Positions 17,793 to 26,899 of a stretch of 64,000 nt of DNA are shown here, in pieces. Origin of the DNA: Algibacter_G agarivorans (GTDB lineage: Bacteria; Bacteroidota; Bacteroidia; Flavobacteriales; Flavobacteriaceae); assembly GCF_039543245.1 (NCBI RefSeq), contig NZ_BAABJJ010000029.1:62001-126000 (forward strand), written 5' to 3'. Below the pieces are notes generated by a model. It was not told the DNA's origin. It did not search any database and worked only from the letters and a program-made list of their open reading frames with translations. Each line of letters starts with the position of its first letter. The stretch's first letter is position 1. The translations under genes were made by a program, and so were the position numbers.

Positions 17793-18218
17793 ATGCAATT
17801 ATCTAAAAAAGATGTTTTAGAACAAGCTAATAAAGCTTGTAAAAACACCTTGATGGAAACCTTAAATATTGAAATTACAGATTTTGGTGATGATTTTTTA
17901 GTAGCTAGAATGCCTGTAAATTCTAGAGTACATCAACCAGACGGCGTGCTGCATGGTGGTGCTACAGTTGCCTTAGCAGAAAGTGTAGGTAGTTTTGCTT
18001 CCCATATTTTCATGGATACAGAAAAATTTTTTATTCGTGGCATAGAAATTACAGCAAACCATTTAAAAAGTGTTAAAGAAGGTTTTGTATACGCTAAAGC
18101 TACGTTTTTACACAAAGGCCGAACCACGCAATTATTAGATATTCGTGTAACCGACGAAGCCGATAATTTGATATCTATTTGTAAGCTATCTACCATTTCG
18201 TTACCTAAAAATAAATAA
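17793..18218 (+). CDS. Hotdog-fold thioesterase (PaaI/MenI-like)
   Basis: This 141-residue hotdog thioesterase has the PaaI-type active-site helix LHGGATVALAESVGSFAS, preceded by VHQPDGV, and a final KGRTTQLLDIRV strand. It is the first gene of an operon with isochorismate synthase and menD, and its stop codon overlaps the next start (TAATG). Hydrolysis of 1,4-dihydroxy-2-naphthoyl-CoA in menaquinone synthesis is therefore the likely role, although sequence alone does not fix the substrate. The start at 17793 is preferred because a -7 element lies at 17759-17766. Confidence 0.85.
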   Translation: MQLSKKDVLEQANKACKNTLMETLNIEITDFGDDFLVARMPVNSRVHQPDGVLHGGATVALAESVGSFASHIFMDTEKFFIRGIEITANHLKSVKEGFVYAKATFLHKGRTTQLLDIRVTDEADNLISICKLSTISLPKNK

Positions 18219-19348
18219 TGACCTCAAACGATTTTTTTGAGCGTATTGGATCGCATTTTCATAATCAATTGCCTTTTGTAGCTTACAGAAAACCAAACCA
18301 AGACAATCTCAGTGCACGACTTCAAAGTAATGATAATTTGCACTTTACTGAAGATTTTACCGAAAAGGGTTTTGTGTTTTCGCCATTTGACGATGCTGAA
18401 AAAACAGTGCTAATTCCAAGTGATAGTTCTGAAGTGATAAGTTTAGCCAATCTAAATCTAGAAAGTCACACTGAGCCTGTCGAAGTGCAAATGCATATCA
18501 ATTCAGCCACAACAGATTCTAAAAAAAATCACATCAGCCTTATTAAAAAAGGTGTTGAAGCTATAAAAAAATCTGAATTAAAGAAAGTCGTTTTATCTAG
18601 ACAGGAAACGGTAAATCTTTCTGATGCCAATCCGCTTACAATCTTTAAAAATATATTAAACGCTTACAAATCGGCATTTGTATATTGTTGGTACCACCCT
18701 AAAGTAGGCTTGTGGTTAGGTGCTACTCCAGAAACCTTAATAAAAATAGAAGGCAACCGATTTTCTATTATGGCATTGGCAGGCACTCAAGATTATAAAG
18801 GCGGTTTGGATGTGGTTTGGCAGCCTAAAGAAAAACAAGAGCAGCAATTTGTTACCGATTTTATAATCGACAACTTAAAACCATCGGTTGAAAGTTTTAA
18901 GGTTTCTGATGTTGAAACCGTAAAAGCAGGGAATTTGATACACTTAAAAACCATGATTTCTGCTCAGTTAAAATCTAAAACATCCTTAAAGCAAGTTATA
19001 GGGGCTTTACACCCAACGCCCGCAGTTTGTGGATTACCAAAACTACCGGCAAAACAATTCATCTTAAAACAAGAGGATTATAATCGTGAATTCTACACCG
19101 GGTTTTTAGGTGAACTGAATTTAGAAATAACTAAAGCACCACGTTCTGGTCGACGAAACATAGAAAACAGAGCGTATGCCGTTACTAAAAATAGTACACA
19201 ACTTTACGTGAATTTACGTTGTATGCAGCTTAAAAATAAACAGGCTATTATTTATGTAGGTGGTGGTATTACTGAAAGCTCTTGTGCTGAAAGTGAATGG
19301 GAAGAAACGGTTTCAAAATCTTTGGTAATTAAAAGTATCTTGCCATAG
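18218..19348 (+). CDS. menF: Isochorismate synthase (chorismate-binding enzyme)
   Basis: The 376-residue chorismate-utilising enzyme converts chorismate to isochorismate at the entry of menaquinone synthesis. C-terminal signature blocks are KKVVLSRQE, LWLGATPETL, FSIMALAGTQ, GALHPTPAVCGLPK, FYTGFLGE and IYVGGGITESSCAESEWEET. Around residue 84 the peptide SHTEPVEVQ is encoded by CACACTGAGCCTGTCGAAGTG (18467-18487). This is a palindromic-repeat word known between flavobacterial genes, so a repeat seems to have inserted in frame into a variable N-terminal loop. Overlapping stop and start couples it to the thioesterase. Confidence 0.92.
   Translation: MTSNDFFERIGSHFHNQLPFVAYRKPNQDNLSARLQSNDNLHFTEDFTEKGFVFSPFDDAEKTVLIPSDSSEVISLANLNLESHTEPVEVQMHINSATTDSKKNHISLIKKGVEAIKKSELKKVVLSRQETVNLSDANPLTIFKNILNAYKSAFVYCWYHPKVGLWLGATPETLIKIEGNRFSIMALAGTQDYKGGLDVVWQPKEKQEQQFVTDFIIDNLKPSVESFKVSDVETVKAGNLIHLKTMISAQLKSKTSLKQVIGALHPTPAVCGLPKLPAKQFILKQEDYNREFYTGFLGELNLEITKAPRSGRRNIENRAYAVTKNSTQLYVNLRCMQLKNKQAIIYVGGGITESSCAESEWEETVSKSLVIKSILP
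18467..18487. repeat. Palindromic repeat word inside menF
   Basis: CACACTGAGCCTGTCGAAG followed by TG is related to the words at 23988-24042 (in mnmE) and 51492-51517 (intergenic). It is translated as part of the protein. Confidence 0.55.
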
Positions 19349-19349
19349 A

Positions 19350-19378
19350 TTGATTTAACGCCCTATTTCTTATTTTTG
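19350..19378 (+). promoter_or_regulatory. Internal promoter before menD
   Basis: A TTG at 19350-19352 is followed after 18 bp by the -7 element TATTTTTG (19371-19378). Both match the Bacteroidota consensus in sequence and spacing. menD may therefore be transcribed separately as well as from the operon. Confidence 0.65.
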
Positions 19379-19397
19379 CGCTAAGATTAATGCGTAC

Positions 19398-21158
19398 ATG
19401 ACATACCCAAAAATTCCGCTTGCTCAAACCGTTATTCAGCTTTGTAAAGCAAAAAACATAAAGCACATTATTATTTCTCCAGGTAGTAGAAATGCCCCTT
19501 TAACTATAGGCTTTACTAATGATACTTTTTTTAAGTGTTATAGCATTGTAGACGAGCGGTCTGCGGCTTTCTTCGCTTTAGGGATAGCCCAACAATTGCA
19601 AGAACCCACTGCTGTACTTTGTACGTCTGGTAGTGCTTTGTTAAATTATTATCCTGCCGTGGCGGAAGCGTTTTATAGTAATATCCCGTTAGTTATTTTA
19701 TCAGCAGACAGACCGAAGCATTTAATTGGTATTGGTGATGGGCAAACCATTAACCAAAAAAATGTTTTTGAAAATCATATTTTATTTTCTGCTAATTTAA
19801 AGTTGGATTTGAAGGATGAAAAGAATATTCCTGAACATGAAGAATTACCAATTTTTAAAAATTTAGAAGATAAATTTGAACGTTTGCTAGGCTTGCAAAA
19901 AAATATTCAAACGCATAACGAAGAAAACATAAATACAGCTATTAATCTTGCTGTCCTTAAAAAAGGACCTGTGCATATTAATATTCCTTTAGATGAACCG
20001 CTTTATGAAACGGTTGAAGCATTAAGTGTGTCACCAAAGACTATAGCTATTAATGTAAAGTCTGATAACATTGAAGATTACGTATTGCAATCTTGTTTTG
20101 AGGATTGGAATTCTGCATCAAAAAAAATGATTTTGGTTGGTGTGAATTCGCCTAACCAAATTGAAAAAAAATGGATAGATGAATTGGCTGAAGATGATAG
20201 CGTTATTGTGCTAACAGAAACGACATCTAATTTACATCACCCCAGTTTTTTTTCGAGTATAGACCAACTTATTGCACCTCTTTCTGATGAAGAAAAGCAG
20301 GAACTTCAGCCTGATATTTTAGTCACTTTTGGTGGTTTAATTGTGTCTAAAAAAATTAAACAATTTCTGCGTAAATATCAACCTGAACACCATTGGCATA
20401 TAGATGGTAAAATGGCGAATGACACGTTTTTTTGTTTAGATAACCATATTCAAAAAACACCAAATGCCTTTTTTGAAGCCTTTTTACCAAGAGTTACACA
20501 TTATGTAAAAAGCAATTACAAAGCCATTTGGACAACTGTAAAGCAAAGTCGTTTAAAAAAGCATAAAACCTATTTAGAACAAATTCCGTTTTCAGATTTT
20601 AAGGTTTTTAGTCGTATTTTAAAATCTATTCCAGACCAATACATATTGCAATCTGGTAATAGTTCTGCAATTCGCTATACACAATTATTCAAAATAAATA
20701 AAACTCTTGAAGTGTATTGTAATCGAGGCACCAGCGGTATTGATGGAAGCACATCCACAGCTATTGGTTGTGCAGTGGCTAATAAAAAACCAACCCTATT
20801 TATTACAGGTGATTTAAGTTTTCTATACGATAGTAATGCGCTTTGGAATAACTATATTCCTAAAAACTTTAAAATTATTATTGTGAATAATCAAGGTGGT
20901 GGTATTTTCAGAATTTTGCCAGGACACAAAAACACAGAGAATTTTGACACCTATTTTGAAACGAATCATCAGTTAACGGCAGAACATTTATGTAATATGT
21001 ATGGGTTTAAATATGAATCAATTTCTGATGAAGTATCATTAAAATCAGCATTAAAATCTTTCTATTTAGAAGATGATCAGCCCAAATTATTAGAGGTTTT
21101 TACACCAAAACAAATTAATGACGACGTGCTGCTAAATTACTTCGATTTTATCAGCTGA
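19398..21158 (+). CDS. menD: 2-succinyl-5-enolpyruvyl-6-hydroxy-3-cyclohexene-1-carboxylate synthase
   Basis: This 586-residue thiamine-diphosphate enzyme joins 2-oxoglutarate and isochorismate in menaquinone synthesis. Signature blocks are ISPGSRNAPLT, the TPP-activating glutamate in CYSIVDERSAAFFALG, CTSGSALLNYYPAVAEA, ILSADRP, NRGTSGIDGSTSTAIG and the Mg/TPP motif GDLSFLYDSNALWNN. Length matches MenD. menB, menC and menE are not adjacent, so the pathway is scattered. Confidence 0.97.
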   Translation: MTYPKIPLAQTVIQLCKAKNIKHIIISPGSRNAPLTIGFTNDTFFKCYSIVDERSAAFFALGIAQQLQEPTAVLCTSGSALLNYYPAVAEAFYSNIPLVILSADRPKHLIGIGDGQTINQKNVFENHILFSANLKLDLKDEKNIPEHEELPIFKNLEDKFERLLGLQKNIQTHNEENINTAINLAVLKKGPVHINIPLDEPLYETVEALSVSPKTIAINVKSDNIEDYVLQSCFEDWNSASKKMILVGVNSPNQIEKKWIDELAEDDSVIVLTETTSNLHHPSFFSSIDQLIAPLSDEEKQELQPDILVTFGGLIVSKKIKQFLRKYQPEHHWHIDGKMANDTFFCLDNHIQKTPNAFFEAFLPRVTHYVKSNYKAIWTTVKQSRLKKHKTYLEQIPFSDFKVFSRILKSIPDQYILQSGNSSAIRYTQLFKINKTLEVYCNRGTSGIDGSTSTAIGCAVANKKPTLFITGDLSFLYDSNALWNNYIPKNFKIIIVNNQGGGIFRILPGHKNTENFDTYFETNHQLTAEHLCNMYGFKYESISDEVSLKSALKSFYLEDDQPKLLEVFTPKQINDDVLLNYFDFIS

Positions 21159-21254
21159 ATATGTGACTTGTAAGTAATTATTGTGTCTAATAAATAGTTA
21201 TCTTTATAACAGCTATCAATTAGTATTTATTAACACATTAAAAACGAAATCATT

Positions 21255-21593
21255 ATGAGTAAAAGAGATGAGCTTATTGCAAAATATGCTACCGATTTAA
21301 AAGACAAATGCGGTGTAAACGCAGACATGGATTTATTAACTAAAGTTACTATTGGTTGTGGTCCATCTATTTATAACAAGGATGCTGCAACGGTTTCTGG
21401 ATCTGATGATTCTGAGTTAGCTACCGTGAAAAACAATTTTTTAATTAAAAAATTAGGATTAAAAGATGGTGCTGATTTAGATAAAGGTATTCAGGCCGTT
21501 ATGGATAAATATGGACAATCTAACCGTAATAAGTATAGAGCCGTAGTTTACTATTTGCTTACTAAACATTTTGGAAAAGAGTCTGTTTATTAG
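21255..21593 (+). CDS. DUF2853-family protein
   Basis: This 112-residue small soluble alpha-helical protein matches the DUF2853 pattern (KYATDLKDKCGVNADMDLLTKVTIGCGPSIYNKDAATVSGSD, then RAVVYYLLTKHFGK). Structures of the family show a compact helical fold without a known activity. It stands between menD and a terminator pair. Confidence 0.88.
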   Translation: MSKRDELIAKYATDLKDKCGVNADMDLLTKVTIGCGPSIYNKDAATVSGSDDSELATVKNNFLIKKLGLKDGADLDKGIQAVMDKYGQSNRNKYRAVVYYLLTKHFGKESVY

Positions 21594-21614
21594 AACTCTG
21601 TTTTTATAAAGTAT

Positions 21615-21648
21615 AAAGCGTTACGTAATTGTAGCGTTTTTTTTATAT
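21615..21648 (+). terminator. Terminator after DUF2853 gene
   Basis: An imperfect hairpin around AAAGCGTTAC and GTAGCGTTT is followed by a run of eight T. Confidence 0.55.
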
Positions 21649-21655
21649 AATCTCC

Positions 21656-21688
21656 AGACCCTTCAGGTTTTAAAAACCTGAAGGGTCT
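21656..21688. terminator. Strong hairpin with GACCCTTCAGG arms
   Basis: AGACCCTTCAGGTTTT pairs perfectly with the complementary right arm, and T-rich sequence follows. The same word is a common intergenic hairpin in flavobacteria, so it may be a repeat as much as a terminator. Confidence 0.65.
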
Positions 21689-21785
21689 TTTTAATTAAAA
21701 GGTTTTGATTAATAGTATCTGTCACAATTTTTTGTTCCTAAAAATATTACTTAAACTTTTTACTCCCTTTGTATTAAAGTAAGGG

Positions 21786-21807
21786 TAATTTCGATTAATC
21801 GAAATTA
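21786..21807. promoter_or_regulatory. 22-bp perfect palindrome
   Basis: TAATTTCGATT followed by its exact complement forms an uninterrupted palindrome in the 480-bp gap before cvfB. It could be an operator. No associated start is close, and its role is unknown. Confidence 0.4.
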
Positions 21808-21911
21808 GGAGGGTTGAGTGCAAAAGTATTTAAAGCGTTTTTATTTTTAAAATTTGATAAACTTTGGGTTGGAAAATTAAATGGCAATATATTACTGTTA
21901 CTGCGATTGCC

Positions 21912-22000
21912 TGCGCAAGGGATTGAACGGTTTGTTTGAGCTCCCCGACCTTAGGAGGGAGCGAGTAGTGAAAGCCTGACCCGATAGGGATGCGCCCAAA
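21912..22000 (+). repeat. Structured intergenic repeat, copy B
   Basis: It is near-identical in its stems to 8357-8448. The outer stem is GCGCA/TGCGC and the inner stem GCTCCC/GGGAGC, with an extra CCT/AGG pairing in the loop. It ends 77 bp before the cvfB-like start. Differences from copy A fall mainly in the loop and in the run before the closing TGCGCCC. Confidence 0.6.
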
Positions 22001-22064
22001 AAAATAAATATAAATAAGTATTAAGTTGAATGGTTGTAAACTTAGTGCAAGATTGAAAAATTGT

Positions 22065-22072
22065 TACCTTTG
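22065..22072 (+). promoter_or_regulatory. -7 element TACCTTTG before cvfB-like gene
   Basis: It is an exact TAnnTTTG match only 4 bp upstream of the ATG at 22077. Transcription would begin at or just before the start codon, so the mRNA may be leaderless. Confidence 0.6.
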
Positions 22073-22076
22073 CAGC

Positions 22077-22907
22077 ATGATAAAATTAGGGGAAATAAAT
22101 ACGCTAGAAATACTTCGTGAAACTGATCACGGTGCTTATTTGATTGATGATGAAGATAACCAGGTGTTATTGCCAAACCGTTATGTGCCTGAGGCTTTTA
22201 AAATTTGGGATAAGCTTGATGTTTTTGTGTATTTAGATAATGAACAGCGCCCTGTTGCAACAACGGATATGCCATATATTAAGCGTGGTGAATTTGCTTT
22301 ATTACGTTGTAACCAAGCAACGGATTTCGGTGCTTTTTTAGATTGGGGTTTAGTAAAAGAATTGTTTTGTCCGTTTAGTGAGCAAGCTTTTAAAATGAAA
22401 GCAGGCGGTTGGTATTTGGTGCATTGCTATTTGGATGAAAAGACCGATAGGTTAGTGGCTTCCAGTAAAACCAATAGATTTTTAGATAATAAAGAATTAA
22501 CTGTTAATGAATTTGATGAAGTCGATTTGATCGTGTCCCACCCATCTGATATTGGTATGAATGTGATTGTGAACAAGAAGCACATGGGACTAATCTATAA
22601 AGACAGTATTTTTAAAGATTTAAGTATTGGTGATAAACTTAAAGGGATTGTTAAAAAAATTCGTCCTGGTAATAAACTTGATATTGCCTTAGGTCAAATA
22701 GGTTTTAGAAATATAGAACCTAATGCAGAACAGATTATGCAGGAACTTCAAGATAATAGTGGGTATATTAATTTAACAGATAAATCGAGTCCGGAAGCTA
22801 TTAAAGACGCTTTGCAAATGAGCAAGAAAAACTTTAAGAAAGCTATAGGGACTTTGTATAGACAACGCTTGATAGAAATTAAGCCAGATGGGATTTATTT
22901 AGTTTAG
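22077..22907 (+). CDS. S1-domain RNA-binding protein, CvfB-like
   Basis: The 276-residue protein has the CvfB/YitL layout. It has tandem S1-like OB folds (about 2-60, 65-130 and 135-210) with the GAFLDWGLVKELFCPFSEQ and DIGMNVIVNKKHMGLIY segments. A C-terminal winged helix follows (SPEAIKDALQMSKKNFKKAIGTLYRQRLIEI). Relatives bind RNA and affect virulence-gene expression in Firmicutes. The role in flavobacteria is unknown. The start at 22077 is chosen over an upstream in-frame TTG at 22026 because the -7 element lies between them. mnmE follows after 12 bp. Confidence 0.88.
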   Translation: MIKLGEINTLEILRETDHGAYLIDDEDNQVLLPNRYVPEAFKIWDKLDVFVYLDNEQRPVATTDMPYIKRGEFALLRCNQATDFGAFLDWGLVKELFCPFSEQAFKMKAGGWYLVHCYLDEKTDRLVASSKTNRFLDNKELTVNEFDEVDLIVSHPSDIGMNVIVNKKHMGLIYKDSIFKDLSIGDKLKGIVKKIRPGNKLDIALGQIGFRNIEPNAEQIMQELQDNSGYINLTDKSSPEAIKDALQMSKKNFKKAIGTLYRQRLIEIKPDGIYLV

Positions 22908-22919
22908 TATTTTTACAAC

Positions 22920-24350
22920 ATGATAAATCAAGACACCATTGTAGCTTTAGCAACACCATCCGGCGCTGGTGCCATTGCTGTGATTAGACTATCAGGAAAG
23001 GATGCAATAATGATAGCAGATTCGTGTTTTCAATCTGTTACATCTAAAAAAGCACTTAGCAATCAAAAAACACACACCATCCACTTAGGGCATATTATTG
23101 ATGGAGAAAGAATAGTAGATGAAGTTTTAGTATCTGTTTTTAAAAACCCTAATTCCTATACTGGTGAGGATGTCGTGGAAGTGTCATGCCATGGTTCCAA
23201 TTATATACAACAAGAAATTATTCAATTGTTTCTTAGAAAAGGCTGTAGAATGGCTACTGCTGGAGAGTTTACGCTTCGTGCATTTTTAAATGCTAAATTG
23301 GATTTATCTCAAGCAGAAGCGGTTGCTGATTTAATTTCTAGTGATAATGAAGCGTCCCATCAAATAGCTATGCAACAAATGCGAGGTGGGTTTTCATCTG
23401 AAATAGCGAAGCTGCGCGAGGAACTTTTAAACTTCGCTTCTCTTATAGAATTAGAACTTGATTTTGCTGAAGAGGACGTCGAGTTTGCTGATAGAAGCCA
23501 ATTTAAGGATTTAGTTGAACGTATTCGATTTGTTTTAAAGCGTTTGATTGATTCTTTTGCTGTTGGTAATGTTATTAAAAATGGTATTCCTGTAGCTATT
23601 GTAGGAGAACCAAATGTGGGGAAATCCACACTTTTGAATGCTCTGTTAAATGAAGAGCGAGCCATTGTTTCAGAAATAGCAGGAACAACCAGAGATACTA
23701 TAGAAGACGAAATTTCGATAGGAGGAATTGGTTTCCGTTTTATTGATACTGCTGGTATTCGAGAGACTAAAGATGTGGTTGAAAGTATTGGTATAAAAAG
23801 AACCTTTGAAAAAATAGACCAGGCTCAAGTTGTTATTTATTTATTTGATGCTAAAGATTTTCAAACTAAAAAGTCAAAATTTCAAATTGAGATTGAAAAG
23901 ATTAAAAATAAATACCCTCAGAAACCATTGGTTATTATTGCCAATAAGATAGATAAACTTTCTGAGGAAGAAAAATCAAAATTAGAAGTCACCTTGAGTA
24001 ATACGACTGCGCTCAGTACAGGCTCTGTTGAAAGGTTTCACTTTATTTTATTATCTGCAAAACATAAAATTGGAGTAGATGCACTACAAGAAAAACTGCT
24101 CAGTTTTGTGAATACTGGCGCATTAAGAAACAATGATACCATAGTTACTAACTCCCGTCATTATGATTCTTTATTAAAAGCTTTTGAAGAGATTTATAAA
24201 GTAAAGCACGGCTTAGATTCAGGTTTATCAGGCGATTTATTGGCGATAGATATTCGTCAAGCGCTTTATCATTTTGGTGAAATTACTGGTGAAATTACCA
24301 ATGATGATTTGTTAGGGAATATATTTGCTAATTTCTGTATCGGAAAGTAA
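22920..24350 (+). CDS. mnmE: tRNA uridine-5-carboxymethylaminomethyl modification GTPase
   Basis: This 476-residue protein has an N-terminal tetrahydrofolate-binding domain (DTIVALATPSGAGAIAVIRLSG). A G domain carries the G1 motif GEPNVGKST, the G3 motif DTAGIRET and the G4 motif NKID. The catalytic C-terminus is CIGK. With MnmG it modifies the wobble uridine of several tRNAs. Between G4 and the LLSAKHK (G5) motif is an insertion (about 357-374, VTLSNTTALSTGSVERFHF). Its DNA (23988-24042) resembles the flavobacterial palindromic repeats. Confidence 0.96.
   Translation: MINQDTIVALATPSGAGAIAVIRLSGKDAIMIADSCFQSVTSKKALSNQKTHTIHLGHIIDGERIVDEVLVSVFKNPNSYTGEDVVEVSCHGSNYIQQEIIQLFLRKGCRMATAGEFTLRAFLNAKLDLSQAEAVADLISSDNEASHQIAMQQMRGGFSSEIAKLREELLNFASLIELELDFAEEDVEFADRSQFKDLVERIRFVLKRLIDSFAVGNVIKNGIPVAIVGEPNVGKSTLLNALLNEERAIVSEIAGTTRDTIEDEISIGGIGFRFIDTAGIRETKDVVESIGIKRTFEKIDQAQVVIYLFDAKDFQTKKSKFQIEIEKIKNKYPQKPLVIIANKIDKLSEEEKSKLEVTLSNTTALSTGSVERFHFILLSAKHKIGVDALQEKLLSFVNTGALRNNDTIVTNSRHYDSLLKAFEEIYKVKHGLDSGLSGDLLAIDIRQALYHFGEITGEITNDDLLGNIFANFCIGK
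23988..24042. repeat. Palindromic repeat sequence inside mnmE
   Basis: The words GTCACCTTGAGTAATACGAC, TGCGCTCAGTACAGGC and CTGTTGAAAGGTTTCAC match the style of REP elements (contributing GTCACC-TTGAG, CGACTGCGCTCA and GTCGAAAGG blocks) usually seen between genes. Here they are translated within the G domain. Confidence 0.5.
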
Positions 24351-24403
24351 CTAGCATTTTCGTTTGATGTTAAAATGTATTATTTAAAGAAAAAAGCCTC
24401 AAG

Positions 24404-26899
24404 CTAAAAAGAAATCCTAAAACTGACATTAGGTGTTATACCTAATGAAGCTTGCGAAACTTGTTCAAGTCCATCATTATTGTCGATACGGTAATATGTG
24501 TTTAAGTTGTTTTTTTGATTGAGCAGATTCCATATAGATGCGCCTATGTTTGCTTTTGTGTTTTTGCTCACATCAAATTGATAAGTAGAAGATATATCAA
24601 TTCTTGTATAGTCTTTTAAGCGACTGCTGTTTGCAGATTCGTAATTTATAGTACCTCCACTAATTTCATTGCCTGAGATAGGGCGTGTTGTAGGTTTTCC
24701 AGAATGCCAGTTTAATCCAGTAGAAATTTTAAAGTCATTTAATGAATATGTTGTACCCAAGGTTAAAGCATTCGTAAAGTCAAAATTTGTATGAAAGTTA
24801 TTATTCTGAAGCATTTCAAAATTATAATAATTGTCCATATAAGTATAACTTAACCAAATATTAAAACTATCAAATTGTTTTCTTGCCAAAAAATCGAAAC
24901 CAAATGCTTTATAGTCACCGTCAGTTCTTGCCAATACATATTGATTTTGAAATCCCTGACTTTGCGTGGTTATTCCGGCTACTTTTTTAAAATAACCCTC
25001 ACCATTTATTAGCCATCCATTACGATTATATTGTAATCCTAAAGAAACCTGTTTGCTTTGTATTACAGGAATATTAGTGTTGTTAGATAACTGCCATCGA
25101 TGTTTTTCAATACCAAAAAAATCATTTTGAAAATTAATAATCTGGGATGTGATTTGATGCTTAAATTCTCCAAGAATTTCAAGATTAAAATAAGGGTTTA
25201 TTTTTTGATTAAAACTTAAGCGTGGTTCAAAAATGTATTTATTTAACTTAGGAATATAATTTGCACGAATACCTGCTGTAATGCTACTCTTTTTGTGTTC
25301 AGATAAGAATTTTATTTGTGAATATAAGCCGTGGGTTCTCAAAACTTCAACAACGTATAAACTAAATACTGGGTTATCTACATCGTCAAAATTAGTGACT
25401 TGTGTTTCAATAAATTGATAGCCATTTAAAAGCGAAAATTGCTCATTCACTTTATATGTCGTATTTAGTTTTACTCCAGTTTCAGACACTTTGTTTTCTT
25501 GTAAAGCACGCTGGTTTAGTATAATATTGGCATTTATCGCTTTCAGCTTATAATCTGTCTCGTAGATTTGCAAAGCGGTTTCAAATTTGGTAGTCCAAAT
25601 TCTTTTATAAAATAAACCAGCACCAAAACTATTTTGAACAAGGCTACTTCTGCGGGATTCATCAATTCCATTTAATGTAGCATTTTCATCAAAAATAAGC
25701 TCGTTGCTAACTGTTAATAAATTCAATCGAAATTGATTTTTTTCATCTATTTGGTACAGCCATCGTAACCCCGTGTCATAGAAGTCGAATTCAATATTAG
25801 AGTTATTGACATCTTCCGTGTTCATTTCTAATTCGGAATCTTGTTGAATTCTATCAAAATAAGAATTATAAGTTGGTGTTTTAAAAAAATCACTTAGCCC
25901 TTTTCTTGCAGATATTTGTAATGACGAATTCGTACTAATTGGAATGTCTGCAAAAACATCCAGATTCAAAAAATTAACACCGATACTGCCTTTAAAATCA
26001 TCATTAATATCCTCGCTGGAATGCATTTCGATTGTTCCTGAAACACCATCTGAATGATGGACACTTGTTCCGTTTTTAGTAAGTATTGCTTTATCGGTCA
26101 TTTTCGGGTTAAAAATAGAAATCAACCCAAAAAAATGTCCTGATTGATACATTTTGATGCCATCCCAAAGCAGTAAATTTTCATCATTACTACCACCTCT
26201 AATGTTTATGTTAGATACTGTTTCGTCAACACTATGTATCCCTGGTAGCGCTCGTACTGTTTGTAAAATATCTGTTTCAATTAATCCTGGAAGAATTCCA
26301 AATTCTGAAAAATTTATTTGAAATGAACTATTGTATAGTTTATTAATTCCTTCTGCCAAATAATTAGAAAGCACCACTTGTTGTAATTTTACCACTTCAG
26401 GTACCAAGTAAATAGTTCCACAAGTCTCTGTATTGAAAAAGCGGAAAGCTCTTTTAAGTCGTTTATACCCCAAATGACGAATTATGATAGTTTCTTTTTT
26501 CTTTTTAATCTCAAGTTTAAAATATCCATTTTTATCACTACTGGCAGATGCGTTTTTACTTTGTATGGTAGCAAAAGCAATAGGAGATTTTGTTTCAATA
26601 TCTTTGAGGTAGCCACATAAAAAAAAAGTATCGGTATTAGTTATTGAAACAAAATCATTTAAAATGGAAAAATTAAGTTCTGTGTGTTTTTCTAAAAAAG
26701 CAATGGCATCTTCAAAAGAGCTCTTTTCTGGAGGATAAAAAACTAAAACCTCATCAATAGTCTGAAACAAATAATTGAATTGGTAAGGGTGTTTGCTTTC
26801 TAAATATTCTAGGACCTCAACGAATGGTACTTTCTTCTGTTGAACCTGAGCATTAAGAGAAAGACTAAGAAAAACAATAACAAAAATTAGTTTATTCAC
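24404..26899 (-). CDS. TonB-dependent outer-membrane receptor with N-terminal STN domain
   Basis: This receptor of about 831 residues starts with a signal peptide (NKLIFVIVFLSLSLNAQ) and an STN-like domain near 30-100 (FVEVLEYLESKHPYQFNYLF). A carboxypeptidase-like regulatory repeat follows (GYLKDIETKSPIAFATIQSKNASASSDKNGYFKLEI), then a plug with LPGLIETDILQTVRALPGIHSVDETVSNINIRGG, then the barrel. The GTG at 26899 overlaps the FecR stop by 8 bp and gives the cleaner signal peptide. An upstream in-frame ATG at 26938 is the alternative. With the sigma and FecR genes it forms a cell-surface signalling uptake system. The imported ligand is unknown. Confidence 0.9.
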   Translation of the reverse strand: MNKLIFVIVFLSLSLNAQVQQKKVPFVEVLEYLESKHPYQFNYLFQTIDEVLVFYPPEKSSFEDAIAFLEKHTELNFSILNDFVSITNTDTFFLCGYLKDIETKSPIAFATIQSKNASASSDKNGYFKLEIKKKKETIIIRHLGYKRLKRAFRFFNTETCGTIYLVPEVVKLQQVVLSNYLAEGINKLYNSSFQINFSEFGILPGLIETDILQTVRALPGIHSVDETVSNINIRGGSNDENLLLWDGIKMYQSGHFFGLISIFNPKMTDKAILTKNGTSVHHSDGVSGTIEMHSSEDINDDFKGSIGVNFLNLDVFADIPISTNSSLQISARKGLSDFFKTPTYNSYFDRIQQDSELEMNTEDVNNSNIEFDFYDTGLRWLYQIDEKNQFRLNLLTVSNELIFDENATLNGIDESRRSSLVQNSFGAGLFYKRIWTTKFETALQIYETDYKLKAINANIILNQRALQENKVSETGVKLNTTYKVNEQFSLLNGYQFIETQVTNFDDVDNPVFSLYVVEVLRTHGLYSQIKFLSEHKKSSITAGIRANYIPKLNKYIFEPRLSFNQKINPYFNLEILGEFKHQITSQIINFQNDFFGIEKHRWQLSNNTNIPVIQSKQVSLGLQYNRNGWLINGEGYFKKVAGITTQSQGFQNQYVLARTDGDYKAFGFDFLARKQFDSFNIWLSYTYMDNYYNFEMLQNNNFHTNFDFTNALTLGTTYSLNDFKISTGLNWHSGKPTTRPISGNEISGGTINYESANSSRLKDYTRIDISSTYQFDVSKNTKANIGASIWNLLNQKNNLNTYYRIDNNDGLEQVSQASLGITPNVSFRISF

